Assembly: GCA_037446255.1 (NCBI GenBank)
Contig: JBBIIY010000010.1
Span: 1-50,710, forward strand
DNA length: 50,710 nt
Source: Lithacetigena sp037446255 [NCBI: Coprothermobacterota bacterium]
GTDB taxonomy: Bacteria > Coprothermobacterota > HKB111
Direction: 5' to 3'
Part shown: positions 41,535-50,349 of the stretch, in pieces
Position numbering within the stretch: position 1 is the first letter of the stretch
How the letters are laid out: each line of letters starts with the position of its first letter
Position numbers and translations under genes: made by a program
Notes under the pieces: model-generated
The model's input: only the letters and a program-made list of their open reading frames with translations
What the model was told of the DNA's origin: nothing
Database searches by the model: none

Positions 41535-43307
41535 ATGCAAAGTAATAAATATGATCCTACAGTGATGAAAGATTGGGAAATCGGTCATGCTGCTGAACAG
41601 CATATGCCATCAGTTGACCAGGCCAGGGAAATCTTAAAACTGGACAAGGAAGAAGTTCTTCCTTATGGAAATAAAATATGTAAATTAGATTTCCTGAAAA
41701 TAATGGAACGACTTAAAGATAAGCCTAATGGCTATTTTATTGATGTAACAGCTATTACCCCCACTCCTTTGGGTGAAGGGAAAACCACTACCACCCTGGG
41801 ACTTATAGAGGGATTAAGTAAACGGGGAGTTAATGTAGGCGGAGGTCTTCGCCAGCCTTCGGGCGGACCGACCATGAATATCAAGGGAACTGCCGCTGGT
41901 GGAGGAATATCCTTACTTATTCCTATGACCGAATTTTCTCTTGGTCTAACCGGCGACATAAACGATATCATGAACGCTCATAACCTGGGCATGGTAGCTC
42001 TTAACGCTCGTATGCAGCATGAAAGAAATTACACAGATAAAGAGCTTTCTAAAAGGGGTTTACGCCGTCTGGACATTGACCCCACCCGTATTGAATTCGG
42101 CTGGATAATAGATTTTTGCGCCCAAAGCCTTAGAAATATTATTATTGGTCTGGGTGGAGAAAAAGATGGTTTCCTGATGCAGTCAAAGTTTGGCATAGCC
42201 GTAAGTTCTGAACTGATGGCTATTTTATCCATTGCCCGTGATTTAAAAGACTTAAGGGAAAGATTGGACAATATCACCGTAGCTTTTGACAGAAATGGCA
42301 AGCCTGTTACCACCGGCGACCTGGATGTTGGTGGAGCTATGGCTGCCTGGATGAGAAATACCATTAACCCTACCCTGTGCTGGTCAGCAGAATATCAGCC
42401 TGTTTTAGTACATGCTGGACCTTTTGCCAACATTGCTATAGGTCAGTCATCTATTATTGCTGATAGAGTAGGATTGAAGATGTTTGACTACCATGTAACC
42501 GAAAGTGGATTCGGTGCGGACATCGGTTTTGAAAAGTTCTGGAATGTGAAAAGCCGCTTAAGCGGATTGTATCCCAATACTGTAGTATTAGTTGCTACTA
42601 TCAGGGCTTTAAAAATGCACGGCGGTGGCCCCAAGGTAACTCCCGGCCTGCCCTTACCTAATGCCTATACTAAAGAAGATGTAGGGTTGGTAGAAAATGG
42701 ACTGGTAAACCTGTTGCATCATTTGAATACTGTAAAGCTTTCAGGAGCCAATCCTGTGGTATGTATCAACGCTTTTCACTCCGATACGCAGGAAGAAATT
42801 AATGCTGTCCGTCGGGCTGTGGAAGCAGTTGGTGCCCGTTGTGCAATATCTCAACACTGGCGTTATGGTGGCGATGGTGCGCTGGAATTAGCTGATGCAG
42901 TCATTGATGCTTGTAAAGAAGAATCTCACTTCAAGTTTCTGTATCCATTAGAAACTAAACTTCGCGACCGAGTTAATTTAATCGCTAAAAATGTCTATGG
43001 TGCTGATGGCGTTTCCTGGACTCCTGAAGCTGCTGAAAAAGCCCAGGCACTGGAATCAGACCCTAAATATGCTGATTATATGACTATGATGGTCAAAACC
43101 CATCTTAGTCTAAGTCATGACCCTACCCGAAAGGGAGCACCTAAGGGTTGGATTTTACCGGTAAGAGATATTCTGATATTCTCCGGAGCTAAATTCCTCT
43201 GCCCGATGACCGGGTCTATTACTCTTATGCCCGGAACTTCCTCGGACCCGGCTTATAGACGGGTTGATGTGGATGTAGAGACAGGTCAGGTAAAAGGTTT
43301 ATTCTAA
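41535..43307 (+). CDS. fhs: formate-tetrahydrofolate ligase, long divergent form
   Basis: Second formate-THF ligase, 590 residues. ATP site [19 protein letters not shown] (about 76-94). Where the canonical enzyme has LREPxLGPxFGxKGGA this protein has [16 protein letters not shown]. Then [30 protein letters not shown] and ALKMHGGG. This is the longer branch of the family, not a recent duplicate of the 26594-28267 copy. Next to folD, so it may feed one-carbon biosynthesis or run in reverse, while the other copy serves acetogenesis; the division of labour is inference. Confidence 0.92.
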   Translation: MQSNKYDPTVMKDWEIGHAAEQHMPSVDQAREILKLDKEEVLPYGNKICKLDFLKIMERLKDKPNGYFIDVTAITPTPLGEGKTTTTLGLIEGLSKRGVNVGGGLRQPSGGPTMNIKGTAAGGGISLLIPMTEFSLGLTGDINDIMNAHNLGMVALNARMQHERNYTDKELSKRGLRRLDIDPTRIEFGWIIDFCAQSLRNIIIGLGGEKDGFLMQSKFGIAVSSELMAILSIARDLKDLRERLDNITVAFDRNGKPVTTGDLDVGGAMAAWMRNTINPTLCWSAEYQPVLVHAGPFANIAIGQSSIIADRVGLKMFDYHVTESGFGADIGFEKFWNVKSRLSGLYPNTVVLVATIRALKMHGGGPKVTPGLPLPNAYTKEDVGLVENGLVNLLHHLNTVKLSGANPVVCINAFHSDTQEEINAVRRAVEAVGARCAISQHWRYGGDGALELADAVIDACKEESHFKFLYPLETKLRDRVNLIAKNVYGADGVSWTPEAAEKAQALESDPKYADYMTMMVKTHLSLSHDPTRKGAPKGWILPVRDILIFSGAKFLCPMTGSITLMPGTSSDPAYRRVDVDVETGQVKGLF

Positions 43308-43330
43308 ACCAATATGTTCTGAACAATTAT

Positions 43331-43356
43331 TGGGGTCAGCCCTTGACAATGGACAT
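43331..43356 (+). repeat. left inverted end of the Y1 element
   Basis: A 26-base end whose outer 17 bases are an exact inverted match to the right end (44366-44391). Contains GTCA-GCCCT-TGAC, a small possible hairpin. Confidence 0.8.
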
Positions 43357-43403
43357 ATAATTTATTAAATTCTTTTCTAAATCACAGGAAGGAGAAGATA
43401 CCT

Positions 43404-44360
43404 ATGGCTCGGTCATTACGGATTGAATACGAAGGGGCATTTTACCATATAACAGCCCGAGGAAATGAGCAAAGAAAGATATATTTCGCAGCAACAGACT
43501 ATGAGATATTTAAGAGATATTTAAGAGATGCACAAGAAAAATACGGTTATGTACTTCATTGTTATGTCCTTATGGCCAATCATTATCACCTTCTTATAGA
43601 AACACCGAATGCTAACCTAAGTAAGGTAATGCATTATATTAATAGTTCTTACACAAACCATATCAATAAAAAAAGAAGAAGGAGCGGTCATCTTTTCCAG
43701 GGAAGATATAATGCTATTCTCGTTGAGCGTGACAGTTATCTAATTGAACTAAGTCGTTATGTCCATTTAAATCCGGTCAGAGCAAAAATGGTGTCTACAC
43801 CAGAAGACTATCCTCACAGTAGCTATAGATCATTTGTGTTCAAGAACAAAGAAGATATTGTTTACCCTGATCTTATTTTAGAGATGATCTCAAAAGATGT
43901 AAATAACTCATGTAATAGGTACAGAGATTTTGTAGAAAAAGGAATCGATGATGTATTGGAGAATCCTTTAAAGAACATTTACGGTAAATCGATATTGGGA
44001 GGAAAAGCTTTTATTAAGGAATCCCTGGGAAGACTAAAGGAGGGGATTTTACAGAAAGAAGAGATCTCTCATAGAAGAGAATTGCATGCTGCATACCGAT
44101 CAGATGAAATTATTGAAACTATATGTGATTATTTCAAAACCTCACCTGCTGATATTTTCAAAAATAAAGGTGATAACAGAAATATAGCTATCTACCTGAT
44201 GAAAAAGTTGACAAGTATACCCAACAAACAAATAGGACACCTTTTTGAGGATCTCAGCTATTCAGCTGTGACTAAGATATATCAGAGATTCTCGACGAAG
44301 CTTAAAAACAACAAGTTGCTAAATAAAAGCATTGAAGAGATTATGGTGAATTTGTCATAA
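43404..44360 (+). CDS. REP-associated tyrosine transposase (Y1_Tnp) with DnaA-C-like tail
   Basis: HUH single-strand transposase of the TnpA-REP (RAYT) family, 318 residues. Residues about 1-150 form the Y1 domain: the HUH-type pair HYHLL in LMANHYHLLIETP (about 56-68), the nucleophile region MHYINSSYTNHIN (about 76-88), RSGHLFQGRYNAILVERD and YVHLNPVRAKMV. Beyond about 210 an extra domain resembles the helix-turn-helix of the DnaA C-terminus (ICDYFKTSPADIF, IAIYLMKKLT). GGAAGGAG lies nine bases before the ATG. Intact, so possibly active. Confidence 0.9.
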   Translation: MARSLRIEYEGAFYHITARGNEQRKIYFAATDYEIFKRYLRDAQEKYGYVLHCYVLMANHYHLLIETPNANLSKVMHYINSSYTNHINKKRRRSGHLFQGRYNAILVERDSYLIELSRYVHLNPVRAKMVSTPEDYPHSSYRSFVFKNKEDIVYPDLILEMISKDVNNSCNRYRDFVEKGIDDVLENPLKNIYGKSILGGKAFIKESLGRLKEGILQKEEISHRRELHAAYRSDEIIETICDYFKTSPADIFKNKGDNRNIAIYLMKKLTSIPNKQIGHLFEDLSYSAVTKIYQRFSTKLKNNKLLNKSIEEIMVNLS

Positions 44361-44365
44361 GTTAA

Positions 44366-44391
44366 ATGTCCTAAGTCAAGGGCTGACCCCA
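44366..44391 (-). repeat. right inverted end of the Y1 element
   Basis: Reverse complement of the left end, outer 17 bases identical, inner six bases identical, three mismatches between. It starts five bases after the transposase stop. Confidence 0.8.
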
Positions 44392-44438
44392 TTTCAAACG
44401 TTAATTGCTTAAAGAGGTTTATAATGATATAAATTGAA

Positions 44439-45731
44439 ATGGAAAACCTTTTTGACCAACAACTTAAAGAATTAATAACAAAAGAAGCGCCTTTAGCAGA
44501 TAGGATGCGTCCGGTTGATTTTGATGAATTTGTAGGACAGGAAGGAATCATCTCTCCTGAAAAACCCCTCAGAAAATCCATAGAGAAGGATACCCTGTAC
44601 TCGGTTATTCTCTGGGGTCCCCCTGGTTCAGGAAAAACTACTCTGGCTAACATTATATCTAATAAAACTAAATCCTATTTCCAACCCTTCTCTCCTATTA
44701 CCAGCGGCGTGGCAGAGTTAAGGGAGATAATTAAAATTGCTCGAGATCGACGAAGACTCAAAAAACAAAAAACCATTCTTTTCGTGGATGAAATACACCA
44801 TTTCAATAAAACCCAGCAGAATGTTTTCCTACCTTTCATTGAAAATGGAACTATTCTCCTGGTAGGAGCCACCACGGAAAACCCCACTTTTGAATTAATA
44901 CCCCCGCTTCTTTCTCGCTCTCTGGTTTTAGTCCTGAATCCCCTGAAAAACGAAGAAGTGGAGAAAATAATATTGAATGCCATCAAAGACCGGGAAAGGG
45001 GGTATGGCGACCTGAAAATCAGTATCAACCGAGGAACAGTTAAAGCTCTTGCCAGCTACGCTAACGGTGATGCCAGGTTGGGGTTAAATGCCCTGGAACT
45101 TGTTGTTTTACACACCGCTCCAGATGAAAATAATATCATTCAGATTAACGAACAGGTTCTTAAAGAGGCTCTTCAGAAAAAAATTCTCAGATACGACAAA
45201 AAAGGAGAAGAACATTACAATATAATATCTGCTTTCATTAAATCTATGAGAGACTCTCACAAAGATGCCGCTTTATACTGGTTAGCCCGTATGCTGGACG
45301 CTGGTGAAAACCCCCGATTCATTGCTCGCAGAATGTTGATATTCGCCTCTGAAGATATTGGAAATGCTGACCCCCAGGCACTGTTAATTGCTCAGGCAGT
45401 AGCTTATGCGGTGGAACATGTAGGTATGCCCGAAGCCCAGTTAAACCTTGCCCAGGGAACCATTTATTTAGCTCAAGCACCCAAGGATAACCGTGTCCTT
45501 AAGGGGTTGGGTAAAGCTATGACGGATGTAAAAGAATTTGGAAACCTCCCGGTTCCCATGCACCTCAGAAATGCGGTAACCAAATTTTTACGAGAAATTG
45601 GGTATGGTAAAGGTTATATTTATCCTCATGATGACGCTAATCGTTCGGGTCCCCAGGATGACCTTCCAGCAGAACTAAAAAACCGAAAATACCTGGAAGA
45701 AGAAAATCCAAACCAGCTTGAGGAGTATTAA
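44439..45731 (+). CDS. rarA: replication-associated recombination protein A
   Basis: AAA+ ATPase (MgsA/RarA, related to WRNIP1) that acts at stalled replication forks. The 430-residue protein has ADRMRPVDFDEFVGQE (about 20-35), Walker A WGPPGSGKTTLAN (about 59-71), Walker B ILFVDEIHHFNKTQQNVFLP (about 112-131), sensor 1 GATTENPTFEL, and the C-terminal tetramerisation region SMRDSHKDAALYWLARMLDAGE and EDIGNADPQAL. The Shine-Dalgarno is weak. Immediately downstream of the transposable element; followed by an ABC ATPase gene after 11 bases. Confidence 0.95.
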   Translation: MENLFDQQLKELITKEAPLADRMRPVDFDEFVGQEGIISPEKPLRKSIEKDTLYSVILWGPPGSGKTTLANIISNKTKSYFQPFSPITSGVAELREIIKIARDRRRLKKQKTILFVDEIHHFNKTQQNVFLPFIENGTILLVGATTENPTFELIPPLLSRSLVLVLNPLKNEEVEKIILNAIKDRERGYGDLKISINRGTVKALASYANGDARLGLNALELVVLHTAPDENNIIQINEQVLKEALQKKILRYDKKGEEHYNIISAFIKSMRDSHKDAALYWLARMLDAGENPRFIARRMLIFASEDIGNADPQALLIAQAVAYAVEHVGMPEAQLNLAQGTIYLAQAPKDNRVLKGLGKAMTDVKEFGNLPVPMHLRNAVTKFLREIGYGKGYIYPHDDANRSGPQDDLPAELKNRKYLEEENPNQLEEY

Positions 45732-45742
45732 ACAAAATATTA

Positions 45743-46858
45743 ATGGACATTCTCTCTATTAAAAATCTTTCAGTATATTTTTTTACTGAAGAAGGCACGC
45801 AATTAAAAATACTTCAAGACATAAATTTAAATATTGAAAAAGGTAAAACCCACGCTTTAATGGGAGAGTCTGGTTCGGGTAAATCTGTTTTAGCCTTGGC
45901 TTTGATGCGTCTGCTACCCCCTATAAAAAACTATAGTAATCCTTCAAAAGAAATAGTGCAGGAAATACTAACCGATGAAATAGGTTTACCCAAAAATATT
46001 TTTAGAAAAGTTCAAGATAAAAAGAGGTCAGTTTTATCTTCTTTATTCTCTTATAAAACCTTAGCCCGGGTATATCAATTTGATTGGGAAGTTAAAGGGG
46101 AGGTATTTTTTGAGGATGTTGATTTATTTAAACTTACTGATGATGATCTCAACCGGATAAGAGGTAAGGAGATTTCTTTTATCTGGCAACACCCAATAGA
46201 AGCTATGAATCCTTCTATGACCATAGGCAGACAAACCGGAGAACCCTTGGAAATTCATGAAGATGTTAACCATCAGCGATTAAAAGATTTGGTAGTAGAT
46301 TTTCTCGGTAAAGTAGATATTTTTGACCCTAAAAAGCGATACAGCAACATTCCCAAAGAGTTCAGCAAAGGTGAAGGACAGCGTATAATGATTTCTATGG
46401 CTTTAATAACTAACCCTTCCCTGCTTGTAGCCGATGAACCCTTAGCTTCGTTGGATACTACCGTTCAGAGACGGGTTATGGAGCTTCTGAAGGTTCTCAA
46501 AAAAGAATTCAACCTCTCTCTTCTACTTATTACTCATAATCTTGGAGTGATCGCGGAAATGGCTGATACGGTTTCTGTTTTATATGCTGGACGAATTGTG
46601 GAAACCGGCTCAGTTCAGGATGTATACAAAAAACCCCTTCATCCCTATACTCGTGGTTTAATATCCGCTATCCCCTGGTTAGACACAAAGGAAAAACTTC
46701 AACCCATACCCGGCGAACTACCTGACCCTTTAACACCTATATCAGGTTGTGCCTTTCATCCGAGATGTAGTTTGGTTCAGGAGAAATGCTATACCCAGAT
46801 ACCAGAGTTAAAGGAGATTAGCCCTAAACATAAAGCAGCCTGTTTCCAGTACTGGTAG
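45743..46858 (+). CDS. lone oligopeptide-ABC-type ATPase with insertion and altered signature
   Basis: DppD/OppD-like ATP-binding protein of 371 residues. Walker A MGESGSGKSVLALAL, then about 50 extra residues between RLLPP (about 60) and KGEVFFED (about 115) not found in typical DppD. The Q-loop reads WQHP (usually FQDP) and the signature FSKGEGQRIMI (usually LSGGxxQR). Walker B LLVADEPLASLDTT and switch THNLGV are normal. The oligopeptide-transporter C-terminus GCAFHPRCSLVQEKC (4Fe-4S- or zinc-like cysteines) is present. No permease, second ATPase or binding protein lies nearby, so it works alone or with subunits elsewhere. Confidence 0.82.
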   Translation: MDILSIKNLSVYFFTEEGTQLKILQDINLNIEKGKTHALMGESGSGKSVLALALMRLLPPIKNYSNPSKEIVQEILTDEIGLPKNIFRKVQDKKRSVLSSLFSYKTLARVYQFDWEVKGEVFFEDVDLFKLTDDDLNRIRGKEISFIWQHPIEAMNPSMTIGRQTGEPLEIHEDVNHQRLKDLVVDFLGKVDIFDPKKRYSNIPKEFSKGEGQRIMISMALITNPSLLVADEPLASLDTTVQRRVMELLKVLKKEFNLSLLLITHNLGVIAEMADTVSVLYAGRIVETGSVQDVYKKPLHPYTRGLISAIPWLDTKEKLQPIPGELPDPLTPISGCAFHPRCSLVQEKCYTQIPELKEISPKHKAACFQYW

Positions 46859-46859
46859 C

Positions 46860-47030
46860 TTAAATTTCCCCTTTTCTTAATTTATCACTGATTTCTTTTT
46901 GTTTATCGGTTAATACCAGACGATTAAAAAAGTTTATTTCTTCCAACCATTTCAACCTGACTTCCAGAGGAAGCTTCATATAGGCAATAATTTTTTCATC
47001 TTCAAGAGTATAATTAAAACCTTTAACCAT
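46860..47030 (-). CDS. small companion protein of the nucleotidyltransferase
   Basis: A 56-residue protein, charged and helical, with LPLEVRLKWLEEINFFNRL as its core. Such short LPxExRLxWLEE proteins often follow nucleotidyltransferase genes of the AbiEii/DUF6036 type. I start at the ATG at 47030, eight bases inside the upstream gene; a longer frame from 47084 would be read through that gene without support. Function unknown, possibly antitoxin-like or a regulatory partner. Confidence 0.55.
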   Translation of the reverse strand: MVKGFNYTLEDEKIIAYMKLPLEVRLKWLEEINFFNRLVLTDKQKEISDKLRKGEI

Positions 47031-47526
47031 ATTTATTATCCAGAATCTGTTTAACTTTTTTAAGCATGTTGGCATCGGAAACATCCTGAGCTCTTCCAGA
47101 TGTTTCCTTCATCTTTATGATGTCGTCGATGGGTGCGATATAAATAGCAATATCCAAAAATTTATTGATTGTTTTATTTTCAAAGGACTTTTCAAAATTT
47201 AGTGGATGAACCAGTACAATATCTACTTCCTTATAAATTTCACTATGATGATAAAAGCTAAAAGCTATCAAGTTTCTATTCTTTATCCAATCCTCTACTT
47301 TTTTGCAATCCAGCAATTCCTCAGGATTCATAGGTAACTTGGGTAGATAACCGAGGTCCTTAAATAAAGAAATTGTCTTGCTTATATTTTCTTTTTCCAG
47401 AGAAATAATAATGTCAATATCCTGAGTAACCCGGGGAACCCCGTATAGGTTGACCGACAAACCACCTACTATCAAATATTTAATCTTTTTTCGAAATAAA
47501 CCTTCCAATATATCATAGTAAAACAT
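47023..47526 (-). CDS. nucleotidyltransferase-fold protein (DUF6036/MNT type)
   Basis: Protein of 167 residues with YLIVGGLSVNLYGVPRVTQDIDIIIS near the start: the GG motif, Arg-x-Thr and DIDI metal-binding pair of the pol-beta nucleotidyltransferase fold. Then a mixed region ending DIIKMKETSGRAQDVSDANML, where Lys and Asp match the DUF6036/AbiEii-like proteins (RxKDxxD). Start at 47526 with GGGGAAAT before the ATG; the longer frame from 47619 lacks a site. Paired with the 56-residue gene by an 8-base overlap. Toxin-antitoxin activity is possible but not shown. Confidence 0.7.
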   Translation of the reverse strand: MFYYDILEGLFRKKIKYLIVGGLSVNLYGVPRVTQDIDIIISLEKENISKTISLFKDLGYLPKLPMNPEELLDCKKVEDWIKNRNLIAFSFYHHSEIYKEVDIVLVHPLNFEKSFENKTINKFLDIAIYIAPIDDIIKMKETSGRAQDVSDANMLKKVKQILDNKYG

Positions 47527-47647
47527 ATTTCCCCGATTATCAATTATTTTATTAATTCTACCACTAAACGAAAATGCTTCAGGTTGCTTTACCTGGGCAA
47601 TATTTATATAACCGAACAAAACTTAACCGATTCAAATAAAAAATAAA

Positions 47648-47672
47648 AAAGGGGTTTGTTAAAAACCCCTTT
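47648..47672 (-). terminator. Rho-independent terminator of gapA-pgk-secG
   Basis: AAAGGGGTTT (47648-47657) and AAACCCCTTT (47663-47672) form a perfect 10-bp stem with a five-base loop. On the - strand the tail is TTTATTTTTTATTTG. It lies 25 bases after secG. Confidence 0.9.
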
Positions 47673-47697
47673 ACAAAATACCTATAATTTAAAAATA

Positions 47698-47937
47698 TTA
47701 TAGTGTTATTACTACCAAAAAAATGGTTAATACTACCAGAAAAGCTCCCAGGCTCATAATCACCTTATCCATCAGTCTTCTTACGGGGTCTTTGCCTTTG
47801 AACATTTGAGCTGACCCGCCTATCGCTCCTAACCCTTCTCCACGAGGTGGCTGGAGTGTAACTAAAAGCGTGATAGTAAGACCCACAACGAAATACAATA
47901 TATATATTATGGTTATAAAAACATTATTACCGAGCAT
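47698..47937 (-). CDS. secG: protein translocase subunit SecG
   Basis: Small membrane subunit of the Sec translocon, 79 residues, with helices at about 5-27 and 57-77. The cytoplasmic loop contains the family's LQPPRGEGLGAIGG and SAQMFKGKDPVRRLMDKV. Typical place downstream of pgk as in many Firmicutes and relatives. GGAGGC lies 11 bases before the ATG. Confidence 0.93.
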   Translation of the reverse strand: MLGNNVFITIIYILYFVVGLTITLLVTLQPPRGEGLGAIGGSAQMFKGKDPVRRLMDKVIMSLGAFLVVLTIFLVVITL

Positions 47938-48008
47938 TTAATTTATGCCTCCTTAAAATTCCTTAAAAACAACCTATATATTATACTAAATAAACTCATT
48001 TTATTCTC

Positions 48009-49196
48009 TTATTTTTTCTTTTTTTTTAAAACGGAAATACCCGGTAAATCTTTGCCTTCCAATAATTCCAACGAAGCACCACCACCGGTAGATAGAAAAG
48101 TAAAGTAGGTATGGGCATTTCCTTTGGTAATAGCTGAAAGAGTGTCGCCTCCACCGGCTATTTTCAACGCGTTGGATTCCTTAAAGGCCTCCAAAACCCC
48201 CCTGGTACCCTCCCAGAAAGCATCTAACTCAAAAACCCCCATTGGTCCATTCCAGAAAATAGTTGCCGCTTTAAGAATTTCTTCGGTAAACAGCTTAACC
48301 GTCTGTGGACCGATATCCAAACCCATATCTCCATTTTTCATCTTTCTTACATCTATTATCTCACCGGTAGAATTCGGAGCCAGTGAAGGTGATACCACCA
48401 CATCAACCGGTAACAGTATCTTTTTACCATCTTTTTGCACACGATTATATATTTCTCGGGCTACTTCTATTTTATCTTCCTCCAAAATTGATTTACCAAT
48501 GTTCATCCCTAAGGCTTTCAAAAAAGTAAAACACATTCCTCCGCCTACGATAAGCACATCTATCACAGGAAGTAATTTATCAATAATACCTAACTTATCT
48601 AATACTTTAGCTCCTCCGAGAAGCAAAATCATTGGCTTGTTGGGGTTGTCCCGAACCAGAGTTAGGTAATCCACTTCTTGCTCCAGTGAAAGACCGGCAT
48701 AACCAGGTAATATCGTGGGAACGCCATAGGTTGAGGCATGTGCTCGGTGGGAAGCGGAAAAAGCTTCATTTACATAAACATCACCGAGGCGAGATATAGC
48801 TTCGGAGAGCAAGGGGCTGTTTTCCTCTTCACCTGGATAATACCTGATGTTTTCCAGTAGTATGATATCGCCAGGTTTAAGGTTTTGAATTAATTTTTCA
48901 GTTTCCTCATCAAATAGGTCCTCGGCAAAAATAATTTCCTGGTCTAATAATTTTTCCAGGTGTTCTTTTACCAGTTTTAAGCTAAAACGCGAATCTCTTC
49001 CCTTGGGCCTGCCAAGATGGGAAACAAGAATAATTGAGGCTTTTTTATCTTGAAGATAGCGTATGGTAGGAATGGTGGCTTTTATGCGAGAATCATCATT
49101 AATTGAACCGTCCTGGGCCAAGGGAACATTGTAATCTACCCTCATAATTACCCTTTTGCCTGTTAATTCTACTTCCCTGATAGATACGCTATCCAA
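48009..49196 (-). CDS. pgk: phosphoglycerate kinase
   Basis: Glycolytic kinase converting 1,3-bisphosphoglycerate and ADP to 3-phosphoglycerate and ATP. The 395-residue protein has RVIMRVDYNVPL (about 15-26), VSHLGRPKGRDSRFSL (about 59-74), LENIRYYPGEE, ASHRAHASTYGVP, LGGAKVLDKLG (ADP site) and the C-terminal GGGDTLSAITKG. Start TTG at 49196 with AAAGGAGG just upstream. Lies 56 bases after gapA. No tpi is present between pgk and secG. Confidence 0.95.
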   Translation of the reverse strand: MDSVSIREVELTGKRVIMRVDYNVPLAQDGSINDDSRIKATIPTIRYLQDKKASIILVSHLGRPKGRDSRFSLKLVKEHLEKLLDQEIIFAEDLFDEETEKLIQNLKPGDIILLENIRYYPGEEENSPLLSEAISRLGDVYVNEAFSASHRAHASTYGVPTILPGYAGLSLEQEVDYLTLVRDNPNKPMILLLGGAKVLDKLGIIDKLLPVIDVLIVGGGMCFTFLKALGMNIGKSILEEDKIEVAREIYNRVQKDGKKILLPVDVVVSPSLAPNSTGEIIDVRKMKNGDMGLDIGPQTVKLFTEEILKAATIFWNGPMGVFELDAFWEGTRGVLEAFKESNALKIAGGGDTLSAITKGNAHTYFTFLSTGGGASLELLEGKDLPGISVLKKKKK

Positions 49197-49252
49197 TAAA
49201 AACCTCCTTTAAAGGTTTAATCAACCCGATTGAGAGTTGATTCATAATACTT

Positions 49253-50275
49253 TCACCCGGTAATATGATAGTTTCCTGTCATAACAAAATTGACTGCATC
49301 AGCTAATCTTACTGCATAACCCCACTCATTATCATACCAGGCAAAAACTTTAACCAGGTTGCCACCTATAACTGAAGTAGATAGGCCATCAACAACCGTA
49401 GAATAGGTTATACCTTTAAAATCGCTGGAAACCAGAGGTTCTTCAGTATAACCGAGGATGCCTTTCAGGGTATAGAGAGATTCATTTTTAAAGGCTTTAT
49501 TCACCTCGGCTATGGTGGTATTTTTGGAAGTCACCACTGTAAGGTCAATTAGCGATACGGTAGAAAGAGGAATCCTCAGGGCGATACCGTGCATTTTTCC
49601 TTCCAAAGCAGGAAGAACCAGGCTTATGGCTTTAGCAGCACCAGTGGAGGTAGGAATAAGGTTAATAGCTGCTGCCCGGGCTCGCCTTAAATCCGAATGA
49701 GGTAAATCCAGAATCCTCTGGTCATTGGTATAAGCATGAATAGTGGACATCAGGCCTTTTTCAATACCAAAATAATCCAGTAAAACCTTGGAAACCGGTG
49801 CCAGGCTATTGGTAGTGCAGGAAGCCATAGATATCATATGGTGTTTATCAATATTATAAAGCTGGTGGTTAACACCCAGAACCAGCGTAATATCTTCTCC
49901 TTTCGCTGGGGCTGATATTAATACTTTTTTAACCTTGCCTCTTAGATGAGTACTGGCAGATTTAACATCGGTAAATATCCCTGTTGACTCTATAACCAGC
50001 TCTGCCCCGGTATCTTCCCAGGGTATAAGGGTTGGGTCTTTCTGAGAATATACTTTAACAGATTTTCCGTTTATTTTTATAGAATCTGAGATTGCCTCAA
50101 TACTGCCTTCAAAACGGCCATAATTGGAATCATATTTTAATAGGTGAGCCAGGGTGAGTGTATCAGTTATATCGTTGATGGCAACCACCTCAACTTTATC
50201 GGAATAGTGATCATGAATGGCTTTAAAAACCTGTCTTCCTATTCTACCGAATCCGTTAATACCAATTTTTACCAT
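49253..50275 (-). CDS. gapA: glyceraldehyde-3-phosphate dehydrogenase
   Basis: NAD-dependent oxidative phosphorylation of glyceraldehyde 3-phosphate. The 340-residue protein has KIGINGFGRIGRQVFKA (about 3-19), the catalytic Cys in SMASCTTNSLAPV (about 149-161), HAYTNDQRILDLPH (about 176-189) and YDNEWGYAVRL at the end. AINDITD with Asp at the end of the second strand suggests NAD rather than NADP. AAAAGGAG is upstream. First gene of gapA-pgk-secG. Confidence 0.96.
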   Translation of the reverse strand: MVKIGINGFGRIGRQVFKAIHDHYSDKVEVVAINDITDTLTLAHLLKYDSNYGRFEGSIEAISDSIKINGKSVKVYSQKDPTLIPWEDTGAELVIESTGIFTDVKSASTHLRGKVKKVLISAPAKGEDITLVLGVNHQLYNIDKHHMISMASCTTNSLAPVSKVLLDYFGIEKGLMSTIHAYTNDQRILDLPHSDLRRARAAAINLIPTSTGAAKAISLVLPALEGKMHGIALRIPLSTVSLIDLTVVTSKNTTIAEVNKAFKNESLYTLKGILGYTEEPLVSSDFKGITYSTVVDGLSTSVIGGNLVKVFAWYDNEWGYAVRLADAVNFVMTGNYHITG

Positions 50276-50349
50276 TTTATAACACTCCTTTTTTGAGTTA
50301 AGTTTATTTTACCATACAACCTAAAAAGTAAGATTCACGGTTTTAAATA

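Larger units (their letters stand above)
43331..44391 (+). mobile_element. REP-associated Y1 transposase element
   Basis: A self-contained element carrying one transposase gene between inverted ends. TGGGGTCAGCCCTTGAC (43331-43347) is matched exactly by its reverse complement at 44375-44391. Inside that, GGACAT (43351-43356) matches ATGTCC (44366-44371), so the ends are 26 bases with only three mismatches. No target duplication is visible, as expected for an HUH (Y1) enzyme. It lies between fhs2 and rarA and disrupts no gene. Confidence 0.82.
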
